From NCBI RefSeq assembly GCF_028858535.1, contig NZ_JAPMOU010000008.1:106525-170524 (forward strand): a DNA stretch of 64,000 nucleotides. Reading direction: 5' to 3'. The notes under the pieces are model-generated. The model did not search any database and had not been told where the DNA came from. It saw only the letters and a program-made list of their open reading frames with translations. This document shows positions 54,836-62,416 of the stretch, piece after piece (position 1 is the first letter of the stretch; the number at the start of each line of letters is the position of its first letter). The stretch comes from Spartinivicinus poritis (GTDB lineage: Bacteria; Pseudomonadota; Gammaproteobacteria; Pseudomonadales; Zooshikellaceae). The position numbers and the translations under genes were made by a program.

Positions 54836-55888
54836 ATGGGAAGTGTTGTTATTGTTGGTAATGGACTGGGGATGGCTATTGCTCCCTCAAAATATACGCT
54901 TAAAAGCGCTTTAGATTCAGTTAATAATATCCACCCTAAAATAGACTTAATAAGAAAATTTATTTCCAATACACTACCTGATAATGAGGAGATGTTAGGG
55001 CAACTACAGTTACCTTTATTTTCCTATAGGGCTTGTAGGCTACTGAATATACCTCAAGAAAAAAGCGAACTAAAAGAGCTAGATACAATTTTGAATGATT
55101 ATGTTTACGAAGTATCTTGTTATTTTCATAATTTAGTTCCATATACTGTCATTGAGAATTTTATTAAACATTTATACAGCTACATAATGAGGACAACATC
55201 CCATATTGCTACTTTAAATTATGACAATTTATTATATAAAGGTATTTTAAAAAATAAGTACCGTACAGACCAAAGTATTGCAGATGGGTTTTTGTTTGGC
55301 CCCATAAACTCAAGAAATAGCTATATGGTTTACAAGTCTAAAGAATTCAACTGGAAAATAGAAACTCAACCGAAGTACTTACATTTGCATGGTTCTCCTT
55401 ATTTTGTAAACAATTCTCATGGGATTGTAAAATTACGCGATACAGTAACAAAGTTATACAACAATACAACTGGAGACATTGATGAGGTTGATGGTAAAAC
55501 GAAAGGTAAACATATCGTACTAACCAGTGTTGAACATAAAAAATTTATTATTGAAAATTCCCCTTTACTAAAAAAATACTGGTCAGTATTGAAGCACCTA
55601 ATAGGAAAAAATAAAACCATAATTATATTTGGATACTCAGGTTATGACACACACCTTAACGAATTGATATCCCTCTACCCCAAAAAGAAAAAAGCAATAA
55701 TTGAGTGGGAAGAAGCAGGAAAAGATGATGGAGGTTGTACAAAGGAAGATAGGTTAGAATTCTGGTCCAAAAGACTGAAAACTCACGAAAGCAACATCAT
55801 CTTAGAACAAATGGCAAACATAACAGAATTCACAGCTTGGGATAGCCTATTCGAGAAGAAAAAGAAAAAACAAGCAGCAACTGCCTAA
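54836..55888 (+). CDS. Stand-alone SIR2-like protein, probable anti-phage NADase
   Basis: The 350-residue protein has a SIR2-family Rossmann layout: GNGLGMAIAP near the start (nucleotide loop), the T-x-NYD motif ATLNYDNLLY (about residue 122), the likely catalytic His in KYLHLHGSPYF (about 183), and IIIFGYSGYDTHL (about 266), all as in SIR2_2-type proteins of defence systems such as Thoeris, DSR and AVAST-like genes. No additional effector or sensor domain is attached. It is on the plus strand, opposite to every other prophage gene, is AT-rich, and ends in a lysine-rich tail. Abortive infection by NAD depletion against competing phages is the natural inference. Confidence 0.75.
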   Translation: MGSVVIVGNGLGMAIAPSKYTLKSALDSVNNIHPKIDLIRKFISNTLPDNEEMLGQLQLPLFSYRACRLLNIPQEKSELKELDTILNDYVYEVSCYFHNLVPYTVIENFIKHLYSYIMRTTSHIATLNYDNLLYKGILKNKYRTDQSIADGFLFGPINSRNSYMVYKSKEFNWKIETQPKYLHLHGSPYFVNNSHGIVKLRDTVTKLYNNTTGDIDEVDGKTKGKHIVLTSVEHKKFIIENSPLLKKYWSVLKHLIGKNKTIIIFGYSGYDTHLNELISLYPKKKKAIIEWEEAGKDDGGCTKEDRLEFWSKRLKTHESNIILEQMANITEFTAWDSLFEKKKKKQAATA

Positions 55889-55889
55889 A

Positions 55890-55906
55890 GGGAGCCTAAA
55901 GCTCCC
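55890..55906. terminator. Hairpin between convergent SIR2-like gene and late operon
   Basis: GGGAGC and GCTCCC arms with a 5-base loop lie immediately after the SIR2-like stop. On the minus strand TTT follows, so it may end the long late transcript as well; the T-runs are short in both directions. Confidence 0.5.
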
Positions 55907-55912
55907 CCAAAA

Positions 55913-56071
55913 CTAAAACCCAATGGCTGCAGCTTGTATCGCCGTCTTTATCTGTGAGGAACCATTCATACACATTACACTTGACTTAATTCCCGCTGGG
56001 TCCGCTTCAGCAGCGCATCTAAATTTAACAGCGGTCCCACATGACGCAAGCCAGCCGTAAACGGAAGTTAT
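55913..56071 (-). CDS. 52-codon ORF with ATA start, last gene of the late operon
   Basis: A protein-like frame (52 codons) begins with ATA overlapping the previous stop (ATAA), 6 bases after a perfect AGGAGG. There is no other possible initiator until Met36. The product has four cysteines (SCGTAVKFRCAAEADPAG and VMCMNGSS) and ends KTAIQAAAIGF. Its codon use and coupling look real. Either ATA is used as a rare start, or ATG mutated and the gene is silenced. Unknown family. Confidence 0.5.
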   Translation of the reverse strand: MTSVYGWLASCGTAVKFRCAAEADPAGIKSSVMCMNGSSQIKTAIQAAAIGF

Positions 56072-56547
56072 TTTTTACCTCCTAGGTGCTTTAAAAATCG
56101 CATGGCATCTTCTTCTTTAAAACCTCCAAATCTCATTTGAGAGATTAAATCATCTGAGCTTGGATAATGACAACGCTGAACACCTCCTACTACTAATATA
56201 ATTGGCTGATGCATTAATGCTCTTGCCACTGAATCTGGACCTAAAACAGCCTGTATCGTTGCTGTTGAAACTAAGGTGTTGTCAATATAAGCGCTAACAC
56301 GCTTTTTAAGGTGTTTCTCAGTAAATTTTCCTAACTCTAGTGAAGCATTTAAGTCGAATTTGACATTTAATTGAGGTCTGTCATTTTCATCTGTTGAAAG
56401 TGTGGCACTTGTTACTTGGCTAGGCTTTATTGTAAGGACACTACCCTCTTTGCCTGCCTCAAGCTCTTCAATTACAAACTTAATATCTGCGTTAGTGCTA
56501 AGTGCCATTGAAGTAATCAAGGCATATAAAATAATTTTAAGACTCAT
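56068..56547 (-). CDS. Exported phage protein resembling the SecD P1-head domain
   Basis: The 159-residue product has a signal peptide (cleavage near STNADI) and a body whose pattern (RPQLNVKFDLNASLELGKFTEKHLKKRVSAYIDNTLVSTATIQAVLG) resembles the periplasmic head of SecD. The last part (RCHYPSSDD) has a single cysteine. A small periplasmic protein after gene 19 is not in T7 itself. It might alter the cell envelope or exclude other phages; unproved. Confidence 0.55.
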   Translation of the reverse strand: MSLKIILYALITSMALSTNADIKFVIEELEAGKEGSVLTIKPSQVTSATLSTDENDRPQLNVKFDLNASLELGKFTEKHLKKRVSAYIDNTLVSTATIQAVLGPDSVARALMHQPIILVVGGVQRCHYPSSDDLISQMRFGGFKEEDAMRFLKHLGGKK

Positions 56548-56610
56548 AATGCTCTAACCTTGGGTATCAAGAGTTTATTTAACATATTTTCAAGGCTAGC
56601 AGTTAACTTA

Positions 56611-58287
56611 TCATTTGACCCAAGAACTAAGCTTTGACTTAAACCCTAGGCAATCTTCAGCAAACTTTTCAAACTCAGCTTCCAGCGCTTCAGCCCTATG
56701 CCTCTCAGCCTCCACAGCTCCATCAAGCGCCATCTGCTCTACCCAATACGCAACAGCCCCCGCGACAGCTTCGAGCCTGTCATCGTGCTTTAGGGCGCCT
56801 CTGTCGTGTGTTATGCGGGACATTTGGTAGAAGAGGGAGTAGCTAAAATCACCCTCACATTCCTTGTAATCTTTTTCTATAATTCTTGTGTCGACTATTA
56901 GCCTGTGTTGGCTCATGACAGGCTCAAGAGAATCAATAATACGCTTTTCTTTTTGGCCCTTAGCCCTTTTACCCTCAACTTGGCAACTATGAACCTTCCT
57001 CAGTATGGGTTTAAATAACTCAATGAACATGCCATCACCGAAGTTATCTTCCACTTGCACCATGTTCACTTTATGCTGCTGGGCAGTATTCGCCAGCTCT
57101 TGTAATGTGGTAGGCGTATACCCATCGCGGTAACCGCCAACGTCTATTAGAAACTGATAGCCGTGAAGGAACTTGGCCACAGCATAGCTTGTTTCATCGG
57201 CTCCCCGGCCTGATGGGTCAATAAACATAACTGAGCCTGTGTACTCTGCTAGCTCTTTATCAGTCCACATAGGCGAATAAAAGCGGTCGCCAGTTAACCC
57301 TAGGGTTGGCACTTCTAATACTTTATCAGCTGAGTTACACCAAGCTAAATCGATAGGAGCCCGTTTTAAGTCGAGGGACATCACCATTAAATCAGCTAAC
57401 TTAAGCGGGTACTTATCCGCATCACTTAAGCTTGTGTCCAGCATAAATTGCAGGGCAAAGCCTGCTTTACCATACGACAGTCGCCGTTCAGCTAAATCTG
57501 AATCAGGAAACCGGGAAGGCTCTGTTGTAGTACCTGCTAGGGAAGCGTTGCGAATAACTTTGTCGTAAATAAGCGAGGATAAATTACCCTTCCATTTTTC
57601 TATTTCATCAGGGTTAGGATAAAGCGCTGTCCAAATACGGACTTTATAGCCCCTTTCTTTAACCAGCTTATTATACAGGGACATTTCCGTTTGAGGTGTC
57701 CCAAGAAAAGTAATTTCAGAGCTTGCTAAGGGCTTTAAAATAGCATCAAATTCTTTGACCAGTTCTGCTAATTTGTCCCTGGCTGTTTGCGTTGCACTGT
57801 TGTTTAAGACCTCAATATCGTCAGCCACAATAATGTCAGCACGTGAGCCTGTCAGTTGCCCGGTAATTCCAACAGATTTAACTGAGGGGCTGTGGTCAGC
57901 TGCTGCTGGACCTACATCAAAGGCAATCTTACTGTCTCTCTGGTCTCTCCTGGGCTTTAAATGATTTAGGAAAGGTATTTCATCAATTAGCCTCTTAGTG
58001 AACGTAGAGAAGCTGTCAGCCCGTTCCTTGCTTGCGGATACGACCAGTACTTTAACTTGGGGATTTTTATACAAACGCCAGAGTACATAAGCCGATGTAA
58101 TCCAACTCTTAGCTACGCCCCGGAACCCCATAATTATTTTTCGTTTGGGTCCCTCCTGCAAATAAAGGGCTATGTCCTTTTGCAACTCAGTTGGAGGCGG
58201 TAGACGTAGATATTTCCATATAACAGTTAAGAAGAATACAAACTCTGTCTTTAACTGGTGTTCTAGTTCTTTTTCTCTTTGGTTCAT
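56611..58287 (-). CDS. Large terminase subunit, T7 gp19-like
   Basis: The 558-residue protein contains the packaging ATPase (KRKIIMGFRGVAKSWITSAYVLWRLYKNP with Walker A-like loop, ADIIVADDIEVLNN as Walker B) and the nuclease domain (VMFIDPSGRGADETSYAVAK, DNFGDGMF, HDDRLEAVAGAVAYWVEQ). The size and pattern match T7 gp19 (586 residues). It packages DNA into proheads together with gp18. The stop is followed by 63 bases to the next gene. Confidence 0.93.
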   Translation of the reverse strand: MNQREKELEHQLKTEFVFFLTVIWKYLRLPPPTELQKDIALYLQEGPKRKIIMGFRGVAKSWITSAYVLWRLYKNPQVKVLVVSASKERADSFSTFTKRLIDEIPFLNHLKPRRDQRDSKIAFDVGPAAADHSPSVKSVGITGQLTGSRADIIVADDIEVLNNSATQTARDKLAELVKEFDAILKPLASSEITFLGTPQTEMSLYNKLVKERGYKVRIWTALYPNPDEIEKWKGNLSSLIYDKVIRNASLAGTTTEPSRFPDSDLAERRLSYGKAGFALQFMLDTSLSDADKYPLKLADLMVMSLDLKRAPIDLAWCNSADKVLEVPTLGLTGDRFYSPMWTDKELAEYTGSVMFIDPSGRGADETSYAVAKFLHGYQFLIDVGGYRDGYTPTTLQELANTAQQHKVNMVQVEDNFGDGMFIELFKPILRKVHSCQVEGKRAKGQKEKRIIDSLEPVMSQHRLIVDTRIIEKDYKECEGDFSYSLFYQMSRITHDRGALKHDDRLEAVAGAVAYWVEQMALDGAVEAERHRAEALEAEFEKFAEDCLGFKSKLSSWVK

Positions 58288-58350
58288 TTATTCCTGGTGG
58301 GTTAATATAGGCGGGAACAAGGAGGGCTTAGAGCAGCCCCCTTTGCTTAT

Positions 58351-58599
58351 TTAGTGGGTATAACGAATGTCGTCCGGGTCGAATGGGTCTACTTCATTCA
58401 GTTTATTTTCAAGTTCGGCTAACGGACTATCGGGGCGGGGAATATCACTAATGTGATTGTCTTTTAGAAATTGTCGAATGACATTTAGTTCGGAGGCGCT
58501 TGGTGCTTCGCCTTCTTTTTCGGTCGTTAATTTATCGAGAAGATGTTGCGCTAACTCTGAGTGTAGTTGTGATAAAATCTGGTCAAGGGTTTTTGTCAA
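58351..58599 (-). CDS. Small terminase subunit, T7 gp18-like
   Basis: An 82-residue acidic protein with TTG start at 58599 preceded by GGAG. It has an N-terminal helix (LDQILSQLHSELAQHLLDKL), a helix-turn-like SASELNVIRQFLKDNHI, and an acidic C-terminal tail (LNEVDPFDPDDIRYTH), matching the T7 gp18 (89 residues) layout. It is upstream of the large terminase as in T7. Confidence 0.85.
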   Translation of the reverse strand: MTKTLDQILSQLHSELAQHLLDKLTTEKEGEAPSASELNVIRQFLKDNHISDIPRPDSPLAELENKLNEVDPFDPDDIRYTH

Positions 58600-58607
58600 G
58601 AAATCTC

Positions 58608-58781
58608 CTATGTAATTAAAGAGCCATCAGGACGAAATTCTAAGGCTGAATCTTTACCAACAGCAGTTGCATAAGCCATCGTAAAATAACCATTTTCATG
58701 CTCAATTAACTTATATGGATGATTAATTTGTCTAAATAATTCCTCATGCTCAGCAAGTGTCATGGTGAAGTCCTCAGTCAT
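58608..58781 (-). CDS. Small phage protein, 57 residues
   Basis: ATG 58781 has a strong AAAAGGAGG site. The product (beginning MTEDFTMTLAEHEELFRQI, ending LEFRPDGSLIT) is acidic, soluble and of unknown function. It overlaps the preceding small ORF by 8 bases and precedes the small terminase, so it is coupled in the lysis/terminase block. Confidence 0.6.
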   Translation of the reverse strand: MTEDFTMTLAEHEELFRQINHPYKLIEHENGYFTMAYATAVGKDSALEFRPDGSLIT

Positions 58782-58923
58782 TTAAAGCCTCCTTTTCAAC
58801 AATGGCAACGATTGCATCATCTATTTTATTGTCAGTCCTTTTAGCCATCTCTTTTAACAAGGTCAATACAATTTTCTTAACCAGTTTTGTTGCAAGAAAG
58901 CGTAAAATAAAGCTACTTATCAT
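58774..58923 (-). CDS. Small hydrophobic/amphipathic phage protein (holin-like position)
   Basis: A 49-residue protein from ATG 58923 with GGAG upstream; a hydrophobic basic N-terminal part (FILRFLATKLVKKIVLTLL) is followed by KRTDNKIDDAIVAIVEKEA. Similar short proteins occur in lysis regions, and T7 has its holin (17.5) at this point between the fibre and gene 18. Overlaps the HNH gene by 11 bases. Holin function is a guess. Confidence 0.5.
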   Translation of the reverse strand: MISSFILRFLATKLVKKIVLTLLKEMAKRTDNKIDDAIVAIVEKEALND

Positions 58924-59143
58924 GTTTTCTCCATCCTCTGTTTTTCTTTTGGTTTGTTGTTCGTAAATTTTTAATGCTGTTATTTAAAGGGTTTCTGTCT
59001 TTGTGGTCTACGTCTTTACCATCACCTTTCTTAGCAAGACCTTTTTTAATCATTAAGCGTCTTGCGGCATTACGCATTGCGCGTCTCTTTTTTTGCTCAG
59101 GCTTACTATGATATTCTTTATATTCTTTTTTATAATCCCTCAT
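58913..59143 (-). CDS. HNH endonuclease
   Basis: A 76-residue basic protein with the HNH core DVDHKDRNPLNNSIKNLRTTNQKKN. Such proteins in phage packaging regions either act as homing endonucleases or assist terminases. The N-terminal part is a highly charged helix. Overlaps both neighbours slightly, so is translated with them. Confidence 0.75.
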   Translation of the reverse strand: MRDYKKEYKEYHSKPEQKKRRAMRNAARRLMIKKGLAKKGDGKDVDHKDRNPLNNSIKNLRTTNQKKNRGWRKHDK

Positions 59144-59366
59144 TACTTCCTATAAGCGTTGCTTCCAAAATACTTATTCTTTTGTCTGTTTTATGCATCA
59201 ACTTATTTAAGTCTTTTACAACCTCAGTTAATGTTTCTAATTGTTTGTAATTTGCCTCTAGCGTACTCAGCCTTTGCTCAATTAGAACAACGTAGCTACC
59301 AAAGGCAAGGGTAAGCATTATTACAATTGTAGGAAGGGAGGTTTTAAACCAATCTAGCAATATCAA
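59130..59366 (-). CDS. Membrane protein with coiled coil (spanin/holin-type candidate)
   Basis: A 78-residue protein with one N-terminal membrane helix (PTIVIMLTLAFGSYVVLI) and a coiled coil after it (QRLSTLEANYKQLETLTEVVKDLNKLMHKTDKRISILEATL). This layout fits an inner-membrane spanin or a phage membrane protein of unknown role. It overlaps both neighbouring genes. Confidence 0.55.
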   Translation of the reverse strand: MILLDWFKTSLPTIVIMLTLAFGSYVVLIEQRLSTLEANYKQLETLTEVVKDLNKLMHKTDKRISILEATLIGSNEGL

Positions 59367-59820
59367 ATCCTTCTGTATCTGGTGGTATTGGCCATGTTAC
59401 TTCCTGTGGCTCATTGTTAATTTGTGGTATATCTCTTAGTTTCTGTCTGTATGTGGACCAAGCCTTTCTCAGCTCCTCAGACAGTTGATTATCGCGCATT
59501 TGTGTCCAGTCTGTAGCACGCAATAAGTTATTCCTGTGACCGCGTATAATGTCCCATGTGCTTATCTCTGAGCGGTCCTCTGTCACGACTGGGGTATACA
59601 GTTTATTAAGCATAGTGCTTATTACAGGGGCTTCTGGAATATTGCGGTTAAAGTAGGAATCTTCGGGCAGGGACCGAGATATTGCTTTTATTAACTCTTG
59701 TTCTGTCGGGTTATCTTTATCAATTAGAGAATCAAGACCGATATTTATTTTAAATCCATTTTCCAACTCAATATCAAGTGAGCCTGTATTTCTGTGGTAA
59801 TTAATTATCTTAAATTTCAT
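59344..59820 (-). CDS. Tail fibre assembly/chaperone-like protein
   Basis: The 158-residue protein ends with the common fibre-assembly motif RNNLLRATDWTQMRDNQLSEELRKAWSTYRQKLRDIPQ, known from chaperones next to phage tail fibres. The N-terminal half is beta-rich and variable. It directly follows the adhesin gene (11 bases), consistent with assembling or trimerising it. Confidence 0.8.
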   Translation of the reverse strand: MKFKIINYHRNTGSLDIELENGFKINIGLDSLIDKDNPTEQELIKAISRSLPEDSYFNRNIPEAPVISTMLNKLYTPVVTEDRSEISTWDIIRGHRNNLLRATDWTQMRDNQLSEELRKAWSTYRQKLRDIPQINNEPQEVTWPIPPDTEGFDIARLV

Positions 59821-59831
59821 GTTTTACTTTG

Positions 59832-60689
59832 TTAAATTCTCCTTCCTATTATGTAACTTGTATCTCTGTAGCCTGTTAGTGCAATGGACCCTACATTGTG
59901 AATAGCAATACCGGCTGTGCCTCCAGCGCCACCCGAGCCTAACTTGGGAAACTGCATAATACTGAATCCACGGCCACCTCCAGCACCTGTTGTACCGTAG
60001 TTACCGCCATGGCCGCCTGTACCACCTCGGGCAGTCTCTCTACCACTACCCTCGGCGCCTCCTGTCGCATATCCACTTGAGCCAGCGCCTCTACCGCCGT
60101 GACCGCCTGAGCCTGTAAACTGATGACGGTCGCCGTCGTTACGTCTTTGGCTCCATGCTCCACCACCACCGCCTCCACCACCTCCACCAGCATAAATACG
60201 TCCACCGGATGTGTTGTAGAATTCTAAGCGTTTGCAGCCGTGGCCTGGGTTAATCCATAAAGCTGTACCACCAACGCCTCCTCCGTGTCCATTTGAGGCC
60301 CAGCCAGCGCCGTTAGGATTTTTCACACCGTTACCGCCAGGCCCTCCGGCACCTTCTTTACCAAGGATAAGTGCATTATTAATTATTTTTACCTTTCTTC
60401 CGGCAAAGTGAGTACCTAAAGATAGCGCCGCGCTATTCGTAGAAGAGGCTTTAAAAGTACCTGTTAAAGTGATTTCAATGTTACTGGCACCACCAACGTG
60501 GGGGAGAATGTGTCCGAACAAATCAAAGTTGACGCCTCCAGCCCATGAGACACGCTTTAATGAAACTAATTTCCAGGTCCCGTTTACATTGACGTAAACA
60601 TCAGCTTCACGCCAGGACCCTTGTACATTGACATAAGCTTGGGACAGAGAGCGCCAATTATTGTTAATATTTAAATAAGTTTCTGACAT
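59832..60689 (-). CDS. Glycine-rich tail adhesin, gp38-like polyglycine sandwich
   Basis: The product is 285 residues from ATG 60689 (MSETYLNIN). The N-terminal part (about 1-85) has short repeats like NINNNWRSLSQAYVNVQGSWREADVYVNVNGTWK. The central and C-terminal parts (about 110-270) are extremely glycine-rich with GGxGG blocks, as in T2/T4-type gp38 adhesins, whose polyglycine-II helices form a receptor-binding sandwich. A Cys (GHGCKRL) and loops with WSQRRNDGDRHQ supply variable contacts. It is the probable host-range protein. Myophage-type adhesins on a T7-type tail are notable. Confidence 0.8.
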   Translation of the reverse strand: MSETYLNINNNWRSLSQAYVNVQGSWREADVYVNVNGTWKLVSLKRVSWAGGVNFDLFGHILPHVGGASNIEITLTGTFKASSTNSAALSLGTHFAGRKVKIINNALILGKEGAGGPGGNGVKNPNGAGWASNGHGGGVGGTALWINPGHGCKRLEFYNTSGGRIYAGGGGGGGGGGAWSQRRNDGDRHQFTGSGGHGGRGAGSSGYATGGAEGSGRETARGGTGGHGGNYGTTGAGGGRGFSIMQFPKLGSGGAGGTAGIAIHNVGSIALTGYRDTSYIIGRRI

Positions 60690-60738
60690 AAGGAAGAAAG
60701 AGCACAACTTAACGTGTAGCCCTTATTATTTTAACTCC

Positions 60739-61137
60739 TTAATATCCATAGTTTAGTATTAAGTCTGTAAGAAATTCAGTATCGTCAGGCAAAATGTCTT
60801 GATACATTAAGCCTATTTGATAGACTTGTTTGCCTTCTCGAAAAACATTGTTCCGCTCGGTTTGTTGCATATTTATTTTATTTATATGAATGACTTTAGT
60901 CTTTGATTTTATTGTACGCTCTTTAGGTTTCACAATATCAAAAGCAAATAATATCAATTGAAGCGTAAAGCCCGGCTCTAACACTGCTTGTGTATGAATA
61001 AGCACACCTCCAATTGATACATTAACAGTATTAAAATAAGAAAGTTTTGTTTCTTGTTCTAGGTCTAATAATTTCCCATACCATATTATTCTTTTTCGCA
61101 GAGAATAACGGCGTTCATACGTATGATAACTTTCCAT
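60739..61137 (-). CDS. PilZ-domain protein (predicted c-di-GMP receptor) within the phage tail module
   Basis: About 132 residues from ATG 61137 (MESYHTYERR), with AAGGA 9 bases upstream; ATG 61146 overlaps that site. The c-di-GMP-binding residues are all present: RxxxR in RRYSLRKR (about residues 10-14) and N-x-S-x-G-G in VNVSIGGVLI (about 39-44). The C-terminal end GLMYQDILPDDTEFLTDLI closes the PilZ barrel. No other domain is attached. It sits between tail fibre and adhesin genes on the same strand, with gaps of about 50 bases. It may sense or sequester the host second messenger that controls motility and biofilm. Phage use is inferred. Confidence 0.8.
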   Translation of the reverse strand: MESYHTYERRYSLRKRIIWYGKLLDLEQETKLSYFNTVNVSIGGVLIHTQAVLEPGFTLQLILFAFDIVKPKERTIKSKTKVIHINKINMQQTERNNVFREGKQVYQIGLMYQDILPDDTEFLTDLILNYGY

Positions 61138-61188
61138 ACAGAGCATTCCTTAATATAAAATGCATAATAATAATTAAATTATTAGAGG

Positions 61189-62413
61189 CTAGCTGTATTT
61201 AAACCATATTTGACCATCAGCACCACCTGAAGGATTGCTAGTGCTTATATGGATATTCCCTCGGTGATAAGCAGGCTTATCTTTAACGTATAACTCACCT
61301 GTGATATATAAACTGCCGTAGACCGAGACATGATTCCACATGCCTACACGAAATTCTCCAGCCACCTTAGAATCATTTCCGTGAATCATAAGGCACTTAT
61401 GGTATAGGCCGTCGTTATAAATTGAGCCGTGGCCTTTTCCATAGCCAAGGGTGGGCCACTGAACATAATCATCAAAAGTCCAAGCGCCTTTTACTTCTGG
61501 CTTATATTTCTCAACATAGCCTTTTGCTCGGTTGGCTTCTCCATGTGCGCGATTAGCCTCCGTCGTTGCCTTATTTGCTTCTGCAATAGCTTTCTCTTTG
61601 TGCGCATTGGCAGTCACCATGTGTTGCTCAGCTTTCCCTCTTATTACCTCAGTATCACCTTTAATTGAAGTAGTAAAAGTTCTAGCTTCACTTAATGTTT
61701 GCTCTGTGTCAATTTTTAGTTGATTAGTTGACGCCCTAATCCGTTCTGTCGTTTCTCTTTCATTCTTTGCACGGTCCGCCTCTGCGCGCGCAGCAGGAAT
61801 ATATTGCGAGCGCATGTAACTTAAATTAACAGCGTCATTTTCTTCAACAGGGTTCGAAACTTGACGAATACGCCTATTCAAAGCGTTAAAATGACCATCC
61901 TCTTTCATCTTCAGTAAGCCCTCGGAATAATCGAGTACTTCTTGCGCGACATAAAAGAGCTGCTCATTAGCCATGTCCAAGACTGCCTCAGATAAAATAG
62001 CGCCATCATCAAAATCAACGGCGCGCTCATGCAATGGGGTCTCACGTTTAACACGGACCACAACATTAGCTGCTGGTGGTGAAGATAAAGAAGCAACATT
62101 ATTATTTATTAAGCAACTGGACTCTTTACCAGCAATAAAAACTTTAATGTGGCTCTTATTGACAATACTGTAGACAGTTTTTGAATTATAAAACATTGCT
62201 CTACAGGCCATGTACCATAGGAAGGAGGAGTTTATTGCATGTTAAGCCTCAGGCTATCTTGCAATAAAGTATATGAGAGTAGAGCACTCCCCCCGTAAAC
62301 ACTAACATACAACACCTATAAAACTGTCCGCAGTATTGATTGAGAAATTTAAAAGGAATAGCAAAGTCTTTCGTTTGTCCATCGGCAATATAATCTTTGT
62401 ATGATAATGCCAT
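61189..62413 (-). pseudogene. Tail fibre protein, T7 gp17-like N-terminus, interrupted by a mini-element
   Basis: The frame from 61189 to about 62162 encodes a T7 gp17-type connector (NVVVRVKRETPLHERAVDFDDGAILSEAVLDMANEQLFYVAQEVLDY, then RRIRQVSNPVEENDAVNLSYMRS), a long coiled coil with KATTEANRAHGEANRAK repeats and a beta C-terminal tip. The real start is at ATG 62413: MALSYKDYIADGQTKDFAIP, after which the reading runs into the element at 62163-62338 and stops inside it. Removing 176 bp plus one 5-bp target copy gives an intact 347-residue protein with FKFLNKSHIKVFI across the joint. An ATG at 62211 could restart the 3' part but lacks the N-terminus and a ribosome site. Confidence 0.88.
62163..62338. 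mobile_element. 176-bp miniature inverted-repeat transposable element in the tail-fibre gene
   Basis: The element has terminal inverted repeats CAATACTGTAGACAGTTTT (left, 62163 onward) and, on the other strand, CAATACTGCGGACAGTTTT (right, ending 62338), 17 of 19 identical. It is flanked by direct ATTGA copies at 62158-62162 and 62339-62343 (5-bp target duplication). No transposase is encoded. A GCCT/AGGC centre within TTGCA...TGCAA forms another internal hairpin. It must have been moved by a transposase elsewhere in the genome; the family is not assigned. Confidence 0.88.
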
Positions 62414-62416
62414 TAA

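Noticed and set aside
55889..55912. SIR2-like gene as part of a two-gene SIR2-HerA system
   Set aside because: No HerA-type ATPase or other partner is adjacent; the next gene on either side is a phage late gene or non-coding.
59939..60205. Minus-strand 88-codon ORF
   Set aside because: Shadow in another frame of the glycine-rich adhesin gene; repetitive GGN codons create long open alternative frames.
61189..62211. Tail fibre as an intact 340-residue gene from ATG 62211
   Set aside because: That start lies inside the mini-element and lacks a ribosome site; the genuine N-terminus is encoded upstream from 62413.
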